Shown one piece after another: positions 16,980-25,784 of a stretch of DNA of 64,000 bases (the first letter of the stretch is position 1; every line of letters begins with the position of its first letter). This stretch comes from Bacillus sp. FJAT-18017. Lineage in GTDB: Bacteria; Bacillota; Bacilli; Bacillales; Cytobacillaceae. The notes under the pieces were generated by a model. The model had not been told where the DNA came from, did not search any database, and worked only from the letters and a program-made list of their open reading frames with translations. The translations under genes and the position numbers were made by a program. The DNA is taken from NCBI RefSeq assembly GCF_001278805.1, contig NZ_CP012602.1, positions 1,513,501 through 1,577,500 of the forward strand, written 5' to 3'.

Positions 16980-17813
16980 ATGTCATCCGCGTATTATAAA
17001 CCTGATGAAATACTTGATATAACAATAGAAAACGGAGTAAAAAAAACAAAATACTCTTGTAAGACCTCAGCAATCCTTGGTTTCCAGGCTGGAGCGTTCA
17101 TTGCATTAGGATATTTGCTTTATATCAGGATTACCGCTCCGCTTACAGGTGACATAGCCGGCCTCGGAACTTTCCTAGGGGCGAGCGTCTTTCCGATTGG
17201 TCTTATTCTGACCTTGATTGCCGGCGGGGAGCTCCTTACAGGCAATATGATGGCAGTGCCATTGGCTGGTTTTGCTAAAAAGATTAGAATTCGGAGCATT
17301 CTGCAAAACTGGGCGATTATTACCTTCTTTAATTTCATAGGCGCCATTTTTGTTGCCTATATGTTTGGCCATCTGGCTGGATTGACTTCCGAAGGAGCTT
17401 TCCTCGAAAAAACTGTAAGCATCGCACAACATAAACTTGAAGCAAACTTCCTGGAGGCATTTGTATCTGGTATCGGATGCAACTGGCTAGTAGCAGCCGC
17501 AGTGTGGCTTTCCTATGGGGCCAAAGATGTTATTGGAAAAATAGCAGGCATCTGGTTCCCGACCATGACGTTCGTTGCAATAGGATTTCAGCACGTGGTT
17601 GCCAACATGTTTGTCATCCCGGCTGCAATATTTGAAGGACATTTCACCTGGACTCAATACATAACTAACTTTGTGCCTGTCTTTTTGGGAAATGCAACAG
17701 GAGGGGTTGTATTTATTGGGCTTGCTTACTGGCTGGCATACAAAAAGCAAAGTACACAGAAAATAGAAAAAGGGAAGGCTGCACTCGTCATGCTTAAAGG
17801 CAGTAAAGGATAA
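16980..17813 (+). CDS. Formate/nitrite transporter family channel (YwcJ-like)
   Basis: A 277-residue FNT-family pentameric channel subunit with six membrane helices. Family motifs are visible: GFQAGAFIALGYLLYI in helix 1, GGELLTGNMM (helix 3 region), FLEAFVSGIGCNWLVAAAVW, and GFQHVVANMFVIPAAIF with the central His that gates anion passage. Formate, nitrite or another small monovalent anion would be moved with protons. A Rex-type operator upstream suggests induction when NADH rises under oxygen limitation, which agrees with a fermentative formate exporter more than with nitrite uptake. An AAGGAGTAGG ribosome site precedes the ATG. Confidence 0.9.
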   Translation: MSSAYYKPDEILDITIENGVKKTKYSCKTSAILGFQAGAFIALGYLLYIRITAPLTGDIAGLGTFLGASVFPIGLILTLIAGGELLTGNMMAVPLAGFAKKIRIRSILQNWAIITFFNFIGAIFVAYMFGHLAGLTSEGAFLEKTVSIAQHKLEANFLEAFVSGIGCNWLVAAAVWLSYGAKDVIGKIAGIWFPTMTFVAIGFQHVVANMFVIPAAIFEGHFTWTQYITNFVPVFLGNATGGVVFIGLAYWLAYKKQSTQKIEKGKAALVMLKGSKG

Positions 17814-17821
17814 TTAGAGAG

Positions 17822-18040
17822 AACAAAAGCGCAAGCGCCTTCGTGACAGACAAAGGGCGTCTGTCCCTGCGATGATTATTCTTAGGAGCTTCCCTTAGTG
17901 GTCATCGCCGTACAAAATGGAGGGACTTCGACTGAGATAAAGGAATCACGAAGAGCGAAGCGATTCGATGATGACTTATCGCAGGGAGGAGGCCTGAAGT
18001 TTGCTAGGCGATAGGCGCTGGAGCTAGACGTAGACAAACT
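17822..18040 (+). repeat. Dispersed intergenic repeat, copy 3
   Basis: It begins AAAAGCGCAAGCGCCTT and ends GGCGCTGGAGCTAGACGTAGA. Internal blocks GACTGAGATAAAGGAATCAC and GATGATGACTTATCG also occur in copy 5 (58643-58797). An extra block (CTGTCCCTGCGATGATTATTC) is shared with copy 2. It lies directly after the channel gene. Confidence 0.75.
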
Positions 18041-18095
18041 TGATAAGAAAGTTAACCACAGTCGCGAAATCTATAATTTCTTTAACAATCAAAGA

Positions 18096-18125
18096 AGCCG
18101 CCAGCGAAATGCTGGCTGTTTTGGT
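18096..18125 (+). terminator. Likely intrinsic terminator
   Basis: CCAGC and GCTGG flank GAAAT, with flanking AGCC/GGCT able to extend the stem, then a T-rich tract. It lies 280 bp after the channel gene, beyond the repeat element. Confidence 0.6.
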
Positions 18126-18265
18126 TTGGTTTACTTCTGAATCTCTCCATCTATTTCTCGCTTTACCTTTAATAGTGTGAAAATTTCAATTTATTTTCCA
18201 ATTTATGAATCATTTTTGATTTTGAATCGTCTAATAAATAGGGATTCTACGGAAGGAGTTAGAAC

Positions 18266-19051
18266 ATGCTAACTGCTGAGCGTAATTTGGTGTTTGAAAA
18301 AATACATAATTTAAGGGATATCGGCGGATTGCCCACGAGGGACGGACGAAGGATGAAGGCAGGGATTTTGTATAGATCTGATGAGTTGTCGGCTATTAGC
18401 AAGAATGACCTGACCGTTCTGGAAGAACTCGATTTGAAAATGGTTTGCGATTTAAGAACAGTGAATGAGCGGAAATCTAGGCCAGACCGAATCCCGCCAC
18501 ATTGGGAAATAAAGGAGATCCATGTTCCTATTCATCACGGGAGCCAGGACATGAGCACGTTCGTTCTTTTTAGAACCCTTAATGGCAACACTGACAGCCT
18601 GGATTTCGCAAAAATCATTCATGACTTCTACCGTTGTCTTGTTGAGGAGCGGAAGGAACAAGTCAGGCAAATATTCGAGCTGGTCGATGAAGAGGATAAC
18701 ATACCTGCACTCATTCATTGCACAGGCGGCAAGGATCGGACCGGTTATATCGCTGCTTTGTTCCAGCTTTTGGCCGGGGTTGATTATGAGACAGTTGTAA
18801 GCCAGTACCTGCTCTCAAATGAACGGATTGCTGGAAAGATGAAGAAGACCGAAAGATATTTGAGGCTGCTGAGCCTTTACCGGATACCTTCCGAAAAATT
18901 CAAGCCAATGTTGGCTGTTGACCGAAAGCATCTTGATTTCGTTATTGGCCAGATTCGGAAAGATTACGGCACGATCGAAACATACTTGAATAAAGGATGT
19001 GGACTGAAACTGTCAAAAATCAAAAAAATAAAAATGATGCTAGTGGAATAA
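18266..19051 (+). CDS. Protein tyrosine/serine phosphatase (IphP/YbaI type)
   Basis: A 261-residue cytoplasmic phosphatase. The N-terminal NLRDIGGLPTRDGR block and the P-loop HCTGGKDRTG (catalytic C152, R158; the Lys after GG is typical of this family, which also shows lipid phosphatase activity) identify it. LYRSDELS and the DLRTVNER segment complete the family pattern. It hydrolyses phosphotyrosine, phosphoserine or phosphoinositide-like esters; the substrate in this organism is unknown. A GGAAGGAG site precedes the ATG, and it has its own terminator. Confidence 0.88.
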   Translation: MLTAERNLVFEKIHNLRDIGGLPTRDGRRMKAGILYRSDELSAISKNDLTVLEELDLKMVCDLRTVNERKSRPDRIPPHWEIKEIHVPIHHGSQDMSTFVLFRTLNGNTDSLDFAKIIHDFYRCLVEERKEQVRQIFELVDEEDNIPALIHCTGGKDRTGYIAALFQLLAGVDYETVVSQYLLSNERIAGKMKKTERYLRLLSLYRIPSEKFKPMLAVDRKHLDFVIGQIRKDYGTIETYLNKGCGLKLSKIKKIKMMLVE

Positions 19052-19071
19052 GTGGGAACTCGAGCATCGAA

Positions 19072-19112
19072 TAAAAGGAATCTGCCGTTTTGGCCGATTC
19101 CTTTTATTGTTT
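19072..19112 (+). terminator. Terminator of the phosphatase gene
   Basis: AAAAGGAATC and GATTCCTTTT form a 10-bp stem closing a short loop, followed by T-rich sequence. Confidence 0.82.
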
Positions 19113-19205
19113 TACGATTTAGATTATTTTTCTAATCGAGATGGGTACTTTTTCTTATTTATGGGTATTAGAAATGGATAGAACAATAAGGAGGCTGAGA
19201 AGAGG

Positions 19206-19661
19206 ATGAGTGATTTATTCAGCAGGGGTATTCTGCTTGGATTAGGAGCTGCGGTAGCTGGAAAGGAAAAGCTTGAAGATACAATCTTGAAAATGGTGAA
19301 TCAGGGAATGGTGTCAAAAAATGAAGCGGACACACTATTTAACGATTTAGTTAAAAAAGGTGCCGAAAAAAGCGAAAGCTGGAACAATGACATCAGAACC
19401 TCCGTTACGGATCAGCTTAAGGAACTAGGCTTTGTCACCAAGGACCAGGTTGATACACTTCAGGCGCAGATTGTTCTTTTGCAACAGGAAATTGCTGTTC
19501 TCCGGAACAAAACAAATACAGATTCTAAATCAGGAACAGAATCAGTGTCAGCGGACGGGACGATAATTACCGATATCAATAAGGAAGCTGGATTTTCCGG
19601 GAATTTGACTGGTTCCAATGGTACAAGCATCCCTCCGAAAACTGATATTGTTACAGATTAA
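19206..19661 (+). CDS. Phasin-like (PHA-granule-associated type) protein
   Basis: 151 residues. The N-terminal 100 residues resemble the PhaF/PhaI-like family: an amphipathic SRGILLGLGAAVAGKEKLED helix, a central EADTLFNDLVKKGAEKSESW segment and a heptad-patterned coiled coil (VDTLQAQIVLLQQEIAVLR). The tail is Ser/Thr/Gly-rich and probably disordered. It lies 14 bp before a UbiB-type kinase gene, a pairing often seen in Bacillaceae. No PHA synthase gene is in the window, so granule binding is not implied; a membrane- or kinase-associated role is equally possible. Confidence 0.7.
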   Translation: MSDLFSRGILLGLGAAVAGKEKLEDTILKMVNQGMVSKNEADTLFNDLVKKGAEKSESWNNDIRTSVTDQLKELGFVTKDQVDTLQAQIVLLQQEIAVLRNKTNTDSKSGTESVSADGTIITDINKEAGFSGNLTGSNGTSIPPKTDIVTD

Positions 19662-19675
19662 TAGTTGGTGATGGA

Positions 19676-21352
19676 ATGTTGACGGGTAAATTGCGGCGTT
19701 TGGGCAGATACAGAGAAATCATTTCCCTATTCGGGAAATACGGCTTCGGCTATTTAATTGAAGAAGTTGGCCTTAGCCAGCTTCTTTCTTTCAAGGACCG
19801 GATTAAAACAGATTTTCAAAAGGAGAATACACAGGAGCTTGGTATCCGGATACGCGGGCTTCTTGAAGAATTAGGTCCAACGTTCATTAAGCTTGGCCAG
19901 CTGCTTAGTATAAGAAGCGATCTTCTTCCGGCGGATATCATCCGGGAGCTTGAGACTTTACAGGATAATGTGCCACCAGTTCCGCTTGAGCAAGTTAAAG
20001 AACGTCTGGAAATTGAGCTTGGCAAGCCCCCGGATGAATTGTTCCAGTATTTCAATGAGGACTATGTAGCAGCCGCATCCATTGGGCAGGTGTATGAAGC
20101 AAGGCTTTGGACCGGCGAGGAAGTCATGATTAAAGTGCAGCGCCCTGATATTAAAAGCAAGATCTATACCGATCTTGATATTCTGATAGATTTATCGAGG
20201 CTTCTTGAACAGCACTATGAGTGGGCAGAGCAGAACAAAGTAACCGAAATATCTGAGGAACTTTCTGAATCGATCCGTAAAGAATTGGACTATCTCCAGG
20301 AAGCACGCAATACAGAGATGATTGCAATGCAGTTTGAGGATACCGATAAAATCAAGGTTCCGAAAATTTACTGGGACTACACAACTTCCCAGGTTTTGAC
20401 GATGGAAAAAATAAACGGAATCAAAATATCTGAAATTAATAAAGTAGAAACCGATGAGGAAAAAAAGCGTGATGTTGCAGACCTCCTCGTTCAATCCTTT
20501 GTGACCCAAATATTACGGGAAGGTTTTTTCCATGGGGATCCGCATCCTGGGAATATGCTGTACATTAAGGAGACTTGCCAGCTTGCATTCATTGACTTCG
20601 GGCAAATTGGCAGGCTCTCGGCCAAAATGAGGTATGATACGACATCAATGATGATTGGACTCATGCAGGAAGACACCGAGATGATCGTTAAATCAATTTA
20701 CCGAATGTCCGATGTACCGTCAGATGTTGATGAAAGCGATTTTTATGCTGATGTTGACCGAATCAGTAAAACCGTGAGCCGGGTTCCCTTCGGAGAACTT
20801 GATCTTGGAATGACTGTCCAGGATTTGCTTTCAACAGCACAGCAGCACCGTATTATCGTGCCTACGGAATTAACGATGCTGGGGAAGACTTTGATTACGG
20901 TCGAAGGAATCATTTCTGGAATCGATCCGAAACTGAACCTGCTTCAGCTTGCGCGGCCATATGCGGAAGAGTTAGTAATCGAACGCTATAATCCTATTAA
21001 AATCGGTAAAAGATTGCTTGAAAACGGGGAAGAATTCGCTGAAAAGGTAGCCAAAATTCCAACCCGGGTGGATGATGTACTTGAACAGGCAGCAGAAGGC
21101 GACTTGAAGCTAAAAATTAGCCTATCGCAAATTGATTCGATTTTTAACAAAATCGACCGGATTTCAAATCAGGTATCGTTTAGCCTTACTCTGCTTGCAT
21201 TCAGTATTGTTGTTCTAGGGTTAATTGTAGGTGCGACGTTTGGGACAGACACATTCCTTACAAGCATCCATGCACTTGAAATAGGATTTGCCGTTGCCTT
21301 CCTCATGTTTTTATGGATACTCTATTCTATTTTAAAATCGGGTAGGTTTTAG
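19676..21352 (+). CDS. UbiB/AarF/ABC1-family atypical kinase
   Basis: A 558-residue protein. ABC1/UbiB hallmarks are in order: LGPTFIKLGQLLSIRSDLLP (the KxGQ motif), AAASIGQVYEARL (the Ala-rich nucleotide loop), MIKVQRP (catalytic Lys), GDPHPGNML and FIDFGQIG (metal-binding Asp). Two hydrophobic helices at about residues 500-555 anchor it in the membrane. In other organisms family members support isoprenoid-quinone synthesis; Gram-positive homologues are less understood. It forms an operon with the phasin-like gene, and a terminator follows. Confidence 0.92.
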   Translation: MLTGKLRRLGRYREIISLFGKYGFGYLIEEVGLSQLLSFKDRIKTDFQKENTQELGIRIRGLLEELGPTFIKLGQLLSIRSDLLPADIIRELETLQDNVPPVPLEQVKERLEIELGKPPDELFQYFNEDYVAAASIGQVYEARLWTGEEVMIKVQRPDIKSKIYTDLDILIDLSRLLEQHYEWAEQNKVTEISEELSESIRKELDYLQEARNTEMIAMQFEDTDKIKVPKIYWDYTTSQVLTMEKINGIKISEINKVETDEEKKRDVADLLVQSFVTQILREGFFHGDPHPGNMLYIKETCQLAFIDFGQIGRLSAKMRYDTTSMMIGLMQEDTEMIVKSIYRMSDVPSDVDESDFYADVDRISKTVSRVPFGELDLGMTVQDLLSTAQQHRIIVPTELTMLGKTLITVEGIISGIDPKLNLLQLARPYAEELVIERYNPIKIGKRLLENGEEFAEKVAKIPTRVDDVLEQAAEGDLKLKISLSQIDSIFNKIDRISNQVSFSLTLLAFSIVVLGLIVGATFGTDTFLTSIHALEIGFAVAFLMFLWILYSILKSGRF

Positions 21353-21363
21353 ATTTTCCTATT

Positions 21364-21396
21364 AGATCCGGCTGGGCGGGCCGGGTCCTTTTTTAT
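21364..21396 (+). terminator. Terminator of the phasin-like/ubiB operon
   Basis: GATCCGGC and GCCGGGTC form a GC-rich stem followed by TCCTTTTTT. Confidence 0.82.
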
Positions 21397-21440
21397 TTCG
21401 CTATAAGATGAGGAGCTAAACCCTTTTAGAGTATCACTTT

Positions 21441-21793
21441 TTTGCTAGTTGAGTTTCATAAATAGCTAAGTTTAACTAGTAATACTCCGAGACCCACTAG
21501 GCAATCAGTTAAAAAAACTAGTAATACTCTGAGTAGTACTAAAAATGACTACCTTCCTGAACTATACTTTAGTGCTAGTTGAGCTTCTGGAATAGTTAAC
21601 TTTCACTAGTAATACTCAGAGACTCACTAGGCAATCACCTAAAAAAACTAGTAATACTCTGAGTAGTACTAAAAATGACTACCTTCCTGGACAATACTTT
21701 TTTGCTAGTTGAGTTTCGCGAATAGTTAACTTTCACTAGTAATACTCAGAGACTCACTAGGCAATCAGCCCAAAATGAATAGTACTATAATGA
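21441..21793. repeat. 130-bp tandem repeat, about 2.7 copies
   Basis: GCTAGTTGAG begins at 21444, 21574 and 21704, an exact 130-bp period. The third copy stops after about 90 bp. Each unit also carries ACTAGTAATACTC twice, 42 bp apart, giving five copies (21475, 21517, about 21605, 21647, 21735), plus the complementary-looking GAGTAGTACT. Copies differ by a few substitutions. No ORF runs through it. The function is unknown. Confidence 0.9.
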
Positions 21794-21881
21794 TTTCATC
21801 GGAGCAGAAACAAAGATTACTCCACAAAAAAGAGCTTGCCCCCCAATTAAGTAAATCCACTAAACTACCCAGATAAAACAA

Positions 21882-21915
21882 AAACCGGCTCCCATTTGGG
21901 AACCGGTCATTTTGT
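21882..21915. terminator. Hairpin with terminator shape
   Basis: ACCGGCTCCC and GGGAACCGGT form a stem with AAAACAAAAA on one side and CATTTTGTT on the other, so it could act in either direction. It may end minus-strand transcription coming from the GDSL gene. Confidence 0.65.
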
Positions 21916-21954
21916 TAAATAGGGAAAGCCGCATTTGCCGTACGAAATAAGAAA

Positions 21955-22085
21955 GTTTTAAACCACCACTCCTCAAAGTGGGTGTCTCCAGAAGCGTTCC
22001 TGCTTGTCCTCCTTGCCGTATAGGCAGAGGCATGTCATTTCAGCTCCGTTCAAAAACTCCCTGTTACAGCTTAAAGGTTAAAACT
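21955..22085 (-). ncRNA. Omega-RNA-like / IS200-IS605 right-end remnant without a transposase
   Basis: Read on the minus strand, it contains GTAACAGGGAGTTTTTGAAC, then CTGCCTATACGGCAAGGAGG and AAGCAGGAACGCTTCTGG, and ends in a hairpin CACCCACT/AGTGGTGG. The terminal hairpin resembles the right end of the TnpB element at 38847-38890 (CCCCCACTT/AAGTGGTGGG). No tnpA or tnpB coding remains are seen on either side. The identification is by eye and tentative. Confidence 0.35.
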
Positions 22086-22173
22086 TTAGTATGAATACGA
22101 ACAACGCAGCTTTGATAGTAGTATCATACAACGTTTAACTAAATTATTCAATGTAAATAAGTCCCAGATAGTG

Positions 22174-22992
22174 TTAAACTGCCGCTTTCTTTGGACTTGT
22201 CCTAAATTGTTCGATAATAAGTGAAGCGATTGCTTTATAACCTAGTTGGCTTGGATGAATGCCATCAGGAGACAGGTTTTCCAGGTTTTCTCCATTAATG
22301 ACCTTTGAGGTTTCAACAACAATTGATCCCGGAACTGCTTTGGCTGTTTTATAAATATTGATGTTCCATTTTGGCAAAAGCTTCTCAGCGAGGGTGTAAT
22401 AAGCCATATCGGGGTTAACTGGATTATAAAGTTCAAGGTAAACGATCGTTGCTTTTGGGTTAACCTCGGTGATCCTGCTTGTTATATTCTTAAGGTTCTC
22501 TGAAAAGTCAGCCTGAAGAGTATCAAAAGCCTTGAAGGCTGACTGGATATCATGCTGCTTCCGAGCGGCCCTTAATACATCATTTCCCCCTACATTTACA
22601 GTAACAATATCGGATTTTTTAATATACACATCATACTTTCCTGAATAAACAAGCTGCCTTAATTCCGTACTATTGATCCCATTTATTCCTTCATTCTGAA
22701 AAGAAACCTTTTTACCCGTCTGCATTTCGAGTTCAGTCGAAAACTCACTGACAAGGTTTTGATTTTGGCCAACCCCATATCCGCTAATGACTGAATCCCC
22801 AATAGCCAGGTGGTAAAGTGAATTCTTGTCTGATCTCGAAAAATAATCTATATAAGTTGGAATGCTTTCATTCTTCGAAGCCTCCAATGACTGTTTCTTC
22901 ATTTGCTGAATTTGATATTGAGGATAATAGAGCCATCCAGCAATACCAAGGACTATGACTACCGCAACAATGATAAATGTTTTTATGACCAT
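22174..22992 (-). CDS. Secreted/membrane-anchored SGNH (GDSL) hydrolase
   Basis: A 272-residue protein with an N-terminal membrane helix (TFIIVAVVIVLGIAGWL), so it acts outside the membrane. SGNH blocks are complete: AIGDSVISGYG (nucleophile Ser in GDS), NEGINGINS, VNVGGNDV (block III Asn) and SPDGIHPSQLGY (block V Asp and His). This family cleaves esters of lipids, acylated sugars or polysaccharides; the substrate is not inferable. The ATG at 22992 follows AAAGGAGC, so the longer frame up to 23058 is not used. Confidence 0.88.
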   Translation of the reverse strand: MVIKTFIIVAVVIVLGIAGWLYYPQYQIQQMKKQSLEASKNESIPTYIDYFSRSDKNSLYHLAIGDSVISGYGVGQNQNLVSEFSTELEMQTGKKVSFQNEGINGINSTELRQLVYSGKYDVYIKKSDIVTVNVGGNDVLRAARKQHDIQSAFKAFDTLQADFSENLKNITSRITEVNPKATIVYLELYNPVNPDMAYYTLAEKLLPKWNINIYKTAKAVPGSIVVETSKVINGENLENLSPDGIHPSQLGYKAIASLIIEQFRTSPKKAAV

Positions 22993-23172
22993 CGATGCTC
23001 CTTTCATAAAGTCGCGAAAAGTTCCGCATGGGGCTTTCCCCACCCGGACTATCTTCATTATACCAAAAAATGTATAGGGATTAATTAGGGAACAACTGGT
23101 AATAAGGTGAGCGAGTTTGTTATAGGATACTTTGCTACTGAATAGAAATAGGTAAGTAAATTAAAAGGAGCA

Positions 23173-23787
23173 GTGAGGAAATTGCCATTTCACTTACCAG
23201 TTTATATTGGAATCAACCGAATTCGGCAGCCCAATCTCGCTATATCCATACCATATGTATATGGGTTAATGAACAGTATAGCAGAGAAAGCAATCCATAA
23301 TGATATTCTCCGTGTAACAAGGCAGCTTATTCAGAAATCTGGCTACTATGAAAATCAGAAAACTGAAATCACAGGCGTTTTCGATCTTAAGACAAACGAG
23401 CGGGGGGTTCTAAGCCTCACACTTGAGCAGTATTCCTATGCCGGCGGTGCTCATGGCATTACGTATATCAGTGGACTTACTTGGGACAGTTCAACAGGCC
23501 GGCTGTACAGGCTGGACCAATTATTCAAACCAGGAAGCAATTATGTAAAAGTGCTTTCCGAAATGGTGGCAGCACAAATTAAGGAGCGCAGCATCATGAC
23601 AATTGAACCTTTTACGAGTATCAAACCAAATCAGGACTATTATATTGCAGACAAAGCTTTAGTTCTCTTTTTTCAGCTGTATGATCTTGCTCCATATGCC
23701 TATGGATTTCCCTATTTTCCAATATCCATATATAGTATTCAGGATCTTATTTCTGAGCAAAGCCCGCTTCAAAAGATGTTTGGTTAG
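23173..23787 (+). CDS. DUF3298/DUF4163-domain protein (RsiV/PdaC-like domain)
   Basis: A 204-residue protein. The middle and C-terminal part match the DUF3298 fold: SLTLEQYSYAGGAHGITYISGLTWD, the GxLYxLDQLF motif and the YYIADKALVLFFQLYDLAPYAYG tail. In RsiV this fold binds lysozyme, and in PdaC it accompanies a deacetylase domain. Here there is no signal peptide or anchor, so either it is cytoplasmic or the N terminus was lost. The start is GTG at 23173 behind AAAGGAGC. It has its own terminator, and no sigma factor lies next to it. Confidence 0.78.
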   Translation: MRKLPFHLPVYIGINRIRQPNLAISIPYVYGLMNSIAEKAIHNDILRVTRQLIQKSGYYENQKTEITGVFDLKTNERGVLSLTLEQYSYAGGAHGITYISGLTWDSSTGRLYRLDQLFKPGSNYVKVLSEMVAAQIKERSIMTIEPFTSIKPNQDYYIADKALVLFFQLYDLAPYAYGFPYFPISIYSIQDLISEQSPLQKMFG

Positions 23788-23789
23788 AA

Positions 23790-23830
23790 AAAGTGTGTGG
23801 CCCAAATTTAAAGAGCCGCACACTTTTTTT
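23790..23830 (+). terminator. Terminator of the DUF3298 gene
   Basis: AAAGTGTGTGGC and GCCGCACACTTT pair with one mismatch around a loop, followed by seven Ts. Confidence 0.88.
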
Positions 23831-24002
23831 ATTTAGTTCGATTTTGGAATGCATCCGTATTAATTAAGTCAATATGAAAAGTATGTGAAAAAAGTAGCAA
23901 TTTTTGTCGAATTTTTGATTGTTTACCATCGAATATAGATATTTTGTATCTAGATTTAAGGCCTTTTGTATGACAAAATATTTTAAGTAAGGAGGGGGAG
24001 TA

Positions 24003-25193
24003 TTGAAAAAGAGAATTTGGATCAGTTTGCTTGCTGTTTTGTTTGTGGCTGTTACAGCAGGCGGATATGCTGCCTATGGAATGAATAAAGATAAAAAAGC
24101 TGAAAAATCAGTGGATGAGGCAAGTGCTTCGGTTGCTGAATTATATAAGGAAATGCAAACTCGGATAAATGAAGGTAAAGAGAGCGGCAAGTTTATAAAA
24201 ATTGATAAAGAGAAGATTCTCCAGGCCGAAGCTTTGACCATTGTTGCCAGGACAGACCTGGAGGGAGCTTCAAAAGATGTAATTCAGAAATATGGGAAGA
24301 AACTTGCTGAATCTATATCCCCGAGAATTGAACAGGTTAAGGAATACAACAAAGGGGCGGAAATTTCCCTATTGCTGTATGAAAGGATAGATGATGCTGA
24401 AAAGATGGCTGCGGAAAATCCACTATCGCCTGAATTGATAGCAAATCTCCCATTACTAAAAGAAACTGTTAAGAGAGAAAATGAACGATTCAAAGAACTA
24501 AAAGATCCTTTTTCAAGCCTGTTCTTGAATAAATATGTTGAAAAAATTGAAAGGCTTGAGAAAATAATGACCGTGTTTGTGACAGCCGAGCAGGCGGTCC
24601 AAATTGTTATAGACATGTCCACCGATATTAGGATAGAAAAAGCTGATTTTGATAATAAGGTTGAGGAAGCAAAGAAGTTAATTGACGAGCTTGCCAATGA
24701 CTCAGTCAAAGAAAAGCTAACTAGTAAGCTTAATAATGCGGTTAAGTCTTTTGGTTCAATGGATACAAGGCGTAAGGAAGAGAAAAAGAAAGAGGAAAAG
24801 ATAAAGGAAGAAGAAAAGAAAAAGGCAGAAGCACTGGAAGCAAAAACCTTTACTGCTTCTGATGGCACGATTTTCATATTGAGCGATGGGCTTGGCACCA
24901 ATTCAGATTGGAAGGTTGCCAAAAAGCATGGTGCAGCACTTTACTACTTACCTGGATCCGATGTTGGCTTGATTGTTAAAAACAAGAAGTCAATCCTTAC
25001 CTTAAGCTCTGGTTCTATCACTACAGATATAAGCCAAGCTAGTCTCTTGGCAGACCTTCTTTCCTCAAAAGGTTTTCCAATTACGTTAAAGGATGTAGAG
25101 AATGTTGTTAAATCTGGCTCTCCCTTTGAAAACGAAGCAGAATACTTCCGGGTATACCGGGAAGGAAATAAACTATATGCTGAAACATGGTGA
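24003..25193 (+). CDS. Exported coiled-coil protein of unknown function
   Basis: A 396-residue protein with an N-terminal signal-anchor (WISLLAVLFVAVTAGGYAAY). Residues about 35-275 are highly charged helix, and a Lys/Glu-rich coiled coil (EEKKKEEKIKEEEKKK) ends this part. The last 115 residues form a small globular domain beginning TFTASDGTIFILSDGLGTNSD, which I do not recognise. There is no sortase or lipobox motif. It starts with TTG at 24003 behind AAGGAGGGGG. It is monocistronic with a terminator. A stalk presenting a C-terminal domain outside the membrane is the simplest reading. Confidence 0.78.
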   Translation: MKKRIWISLLAVLFVAVTAGGYAAYGMNKDKKAEKSVDEASASVAELYKEMQTRINEGKESGKFIKIDKEKILQAEALTIVARTDLEGASKDVIQKYGKKLAESISPRIEQVKEYNKGAEISLLLYERIDDAEKMAAENPLSPELIANLPLLKETVKRENERFKELKDPFSSLFLNKYVEKIERLEKIMTVFVTAEQAVQIVIDMSTDIRIEKADFDNKVEEAKKLIDELANDSVKEKLTSKLNNAVKSFGSMDTRRKEEKKKEEKIKEEEKKKAEALEAKTFTASDGTIFILSDGLGTNSDWKVAKKHGAALYYLPGSDVGLIVKNKKSILTLSSGSITTDISQASLLADLLSSKGFPITLKDVENVVKSGSPFENEAEYFRVYREGNKLYAETW

Positions 25194-25198
25194 TTTTT

Positions 25199-25232
25199 GA
25201 GCATTCCAGCTTACGGCTGGAATGTTTTTTAT
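25199..25232 (+). terminator. Terminator of the coiled-coil gene
   Basis: GCATTCCAGC and GCTGGAATGT form a 9-10 bp stem around TTACG, followed by TTTTTT. Confidence 0.9.
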
Positions 25233-25289
25233 ACGCCAAACTCCAACAAGGAAAGATTCCATTTTTAACATCGCAGCGAAACAAAGGCA

Positions 25290-25616
25290 CTTGCGCTTTT
25301 CTTGTCTAGCTCCAGCGCCTAGCGCCTAGTGTACTTCGGTCCCCTCGTTACGATAAGTCAACATCGATTCGTTAGCGCTCATCGTGTTTCCTTTATCCCA
25401 CTCTTAAGGCTCAGTAAGTCTCCTTGGGAGACAACTGAGCCTAAAGGTCCGATTCGTGAAATAAGATTTTTCTTAGGGCTTCAGCCCTTAGAAAAATCAA
25501 TCGGGCTCTGCGCGACTAACCATCAGCAAAGTACGCTGATGGAAGTTTCACTTTATCTCCTTCGAGGCCCTCCAGTCCATACGGCGCTGATCAAGGCGCT
25601 TACGCTTTTCTTATCA
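25290..25616 (-). repeat. Dispersed intergenic repeat, copy 4
   Basis: It starts GCACTTGCGCTTTTCTTGTC then TAGCTCCAGCGCC, and ends CAAGGCGCTTACGCTTTT. The middle holds an inverted pair of GGGCTTCAGCCCTTAGAAAA type and the ATCAATCGGGCT block also present at 4540-4560. An apparent 96-codon frame here (25329-25619) is repeat DNA, not a gene. Confidence 0.72.
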
Positions 25617-25784
25617 TAAGTAAATCTTATGTCCTTCTATTTATTTCTTCTATTGGAAAAAGTACCCCTTACAATTGTTCTTGGATTTAGTTCCATGATA
25701 TTATTTTCATAAAGTTTAATATTTTTAAAATATTTGCTGCGCTAATGGTTCGGAACAGGCAGCAAAAAGAGGGAGGTAGGAAAG

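Noticed and set aside
21441..21793. CRISPR array
   Set aside because: Units repeat head to tail without unique spacers and no cas genes are near.
25329..25619. 96-aa ORF upstream of glcB
   Set aside because: It lies entirely inside dispersed repeat copy 4.
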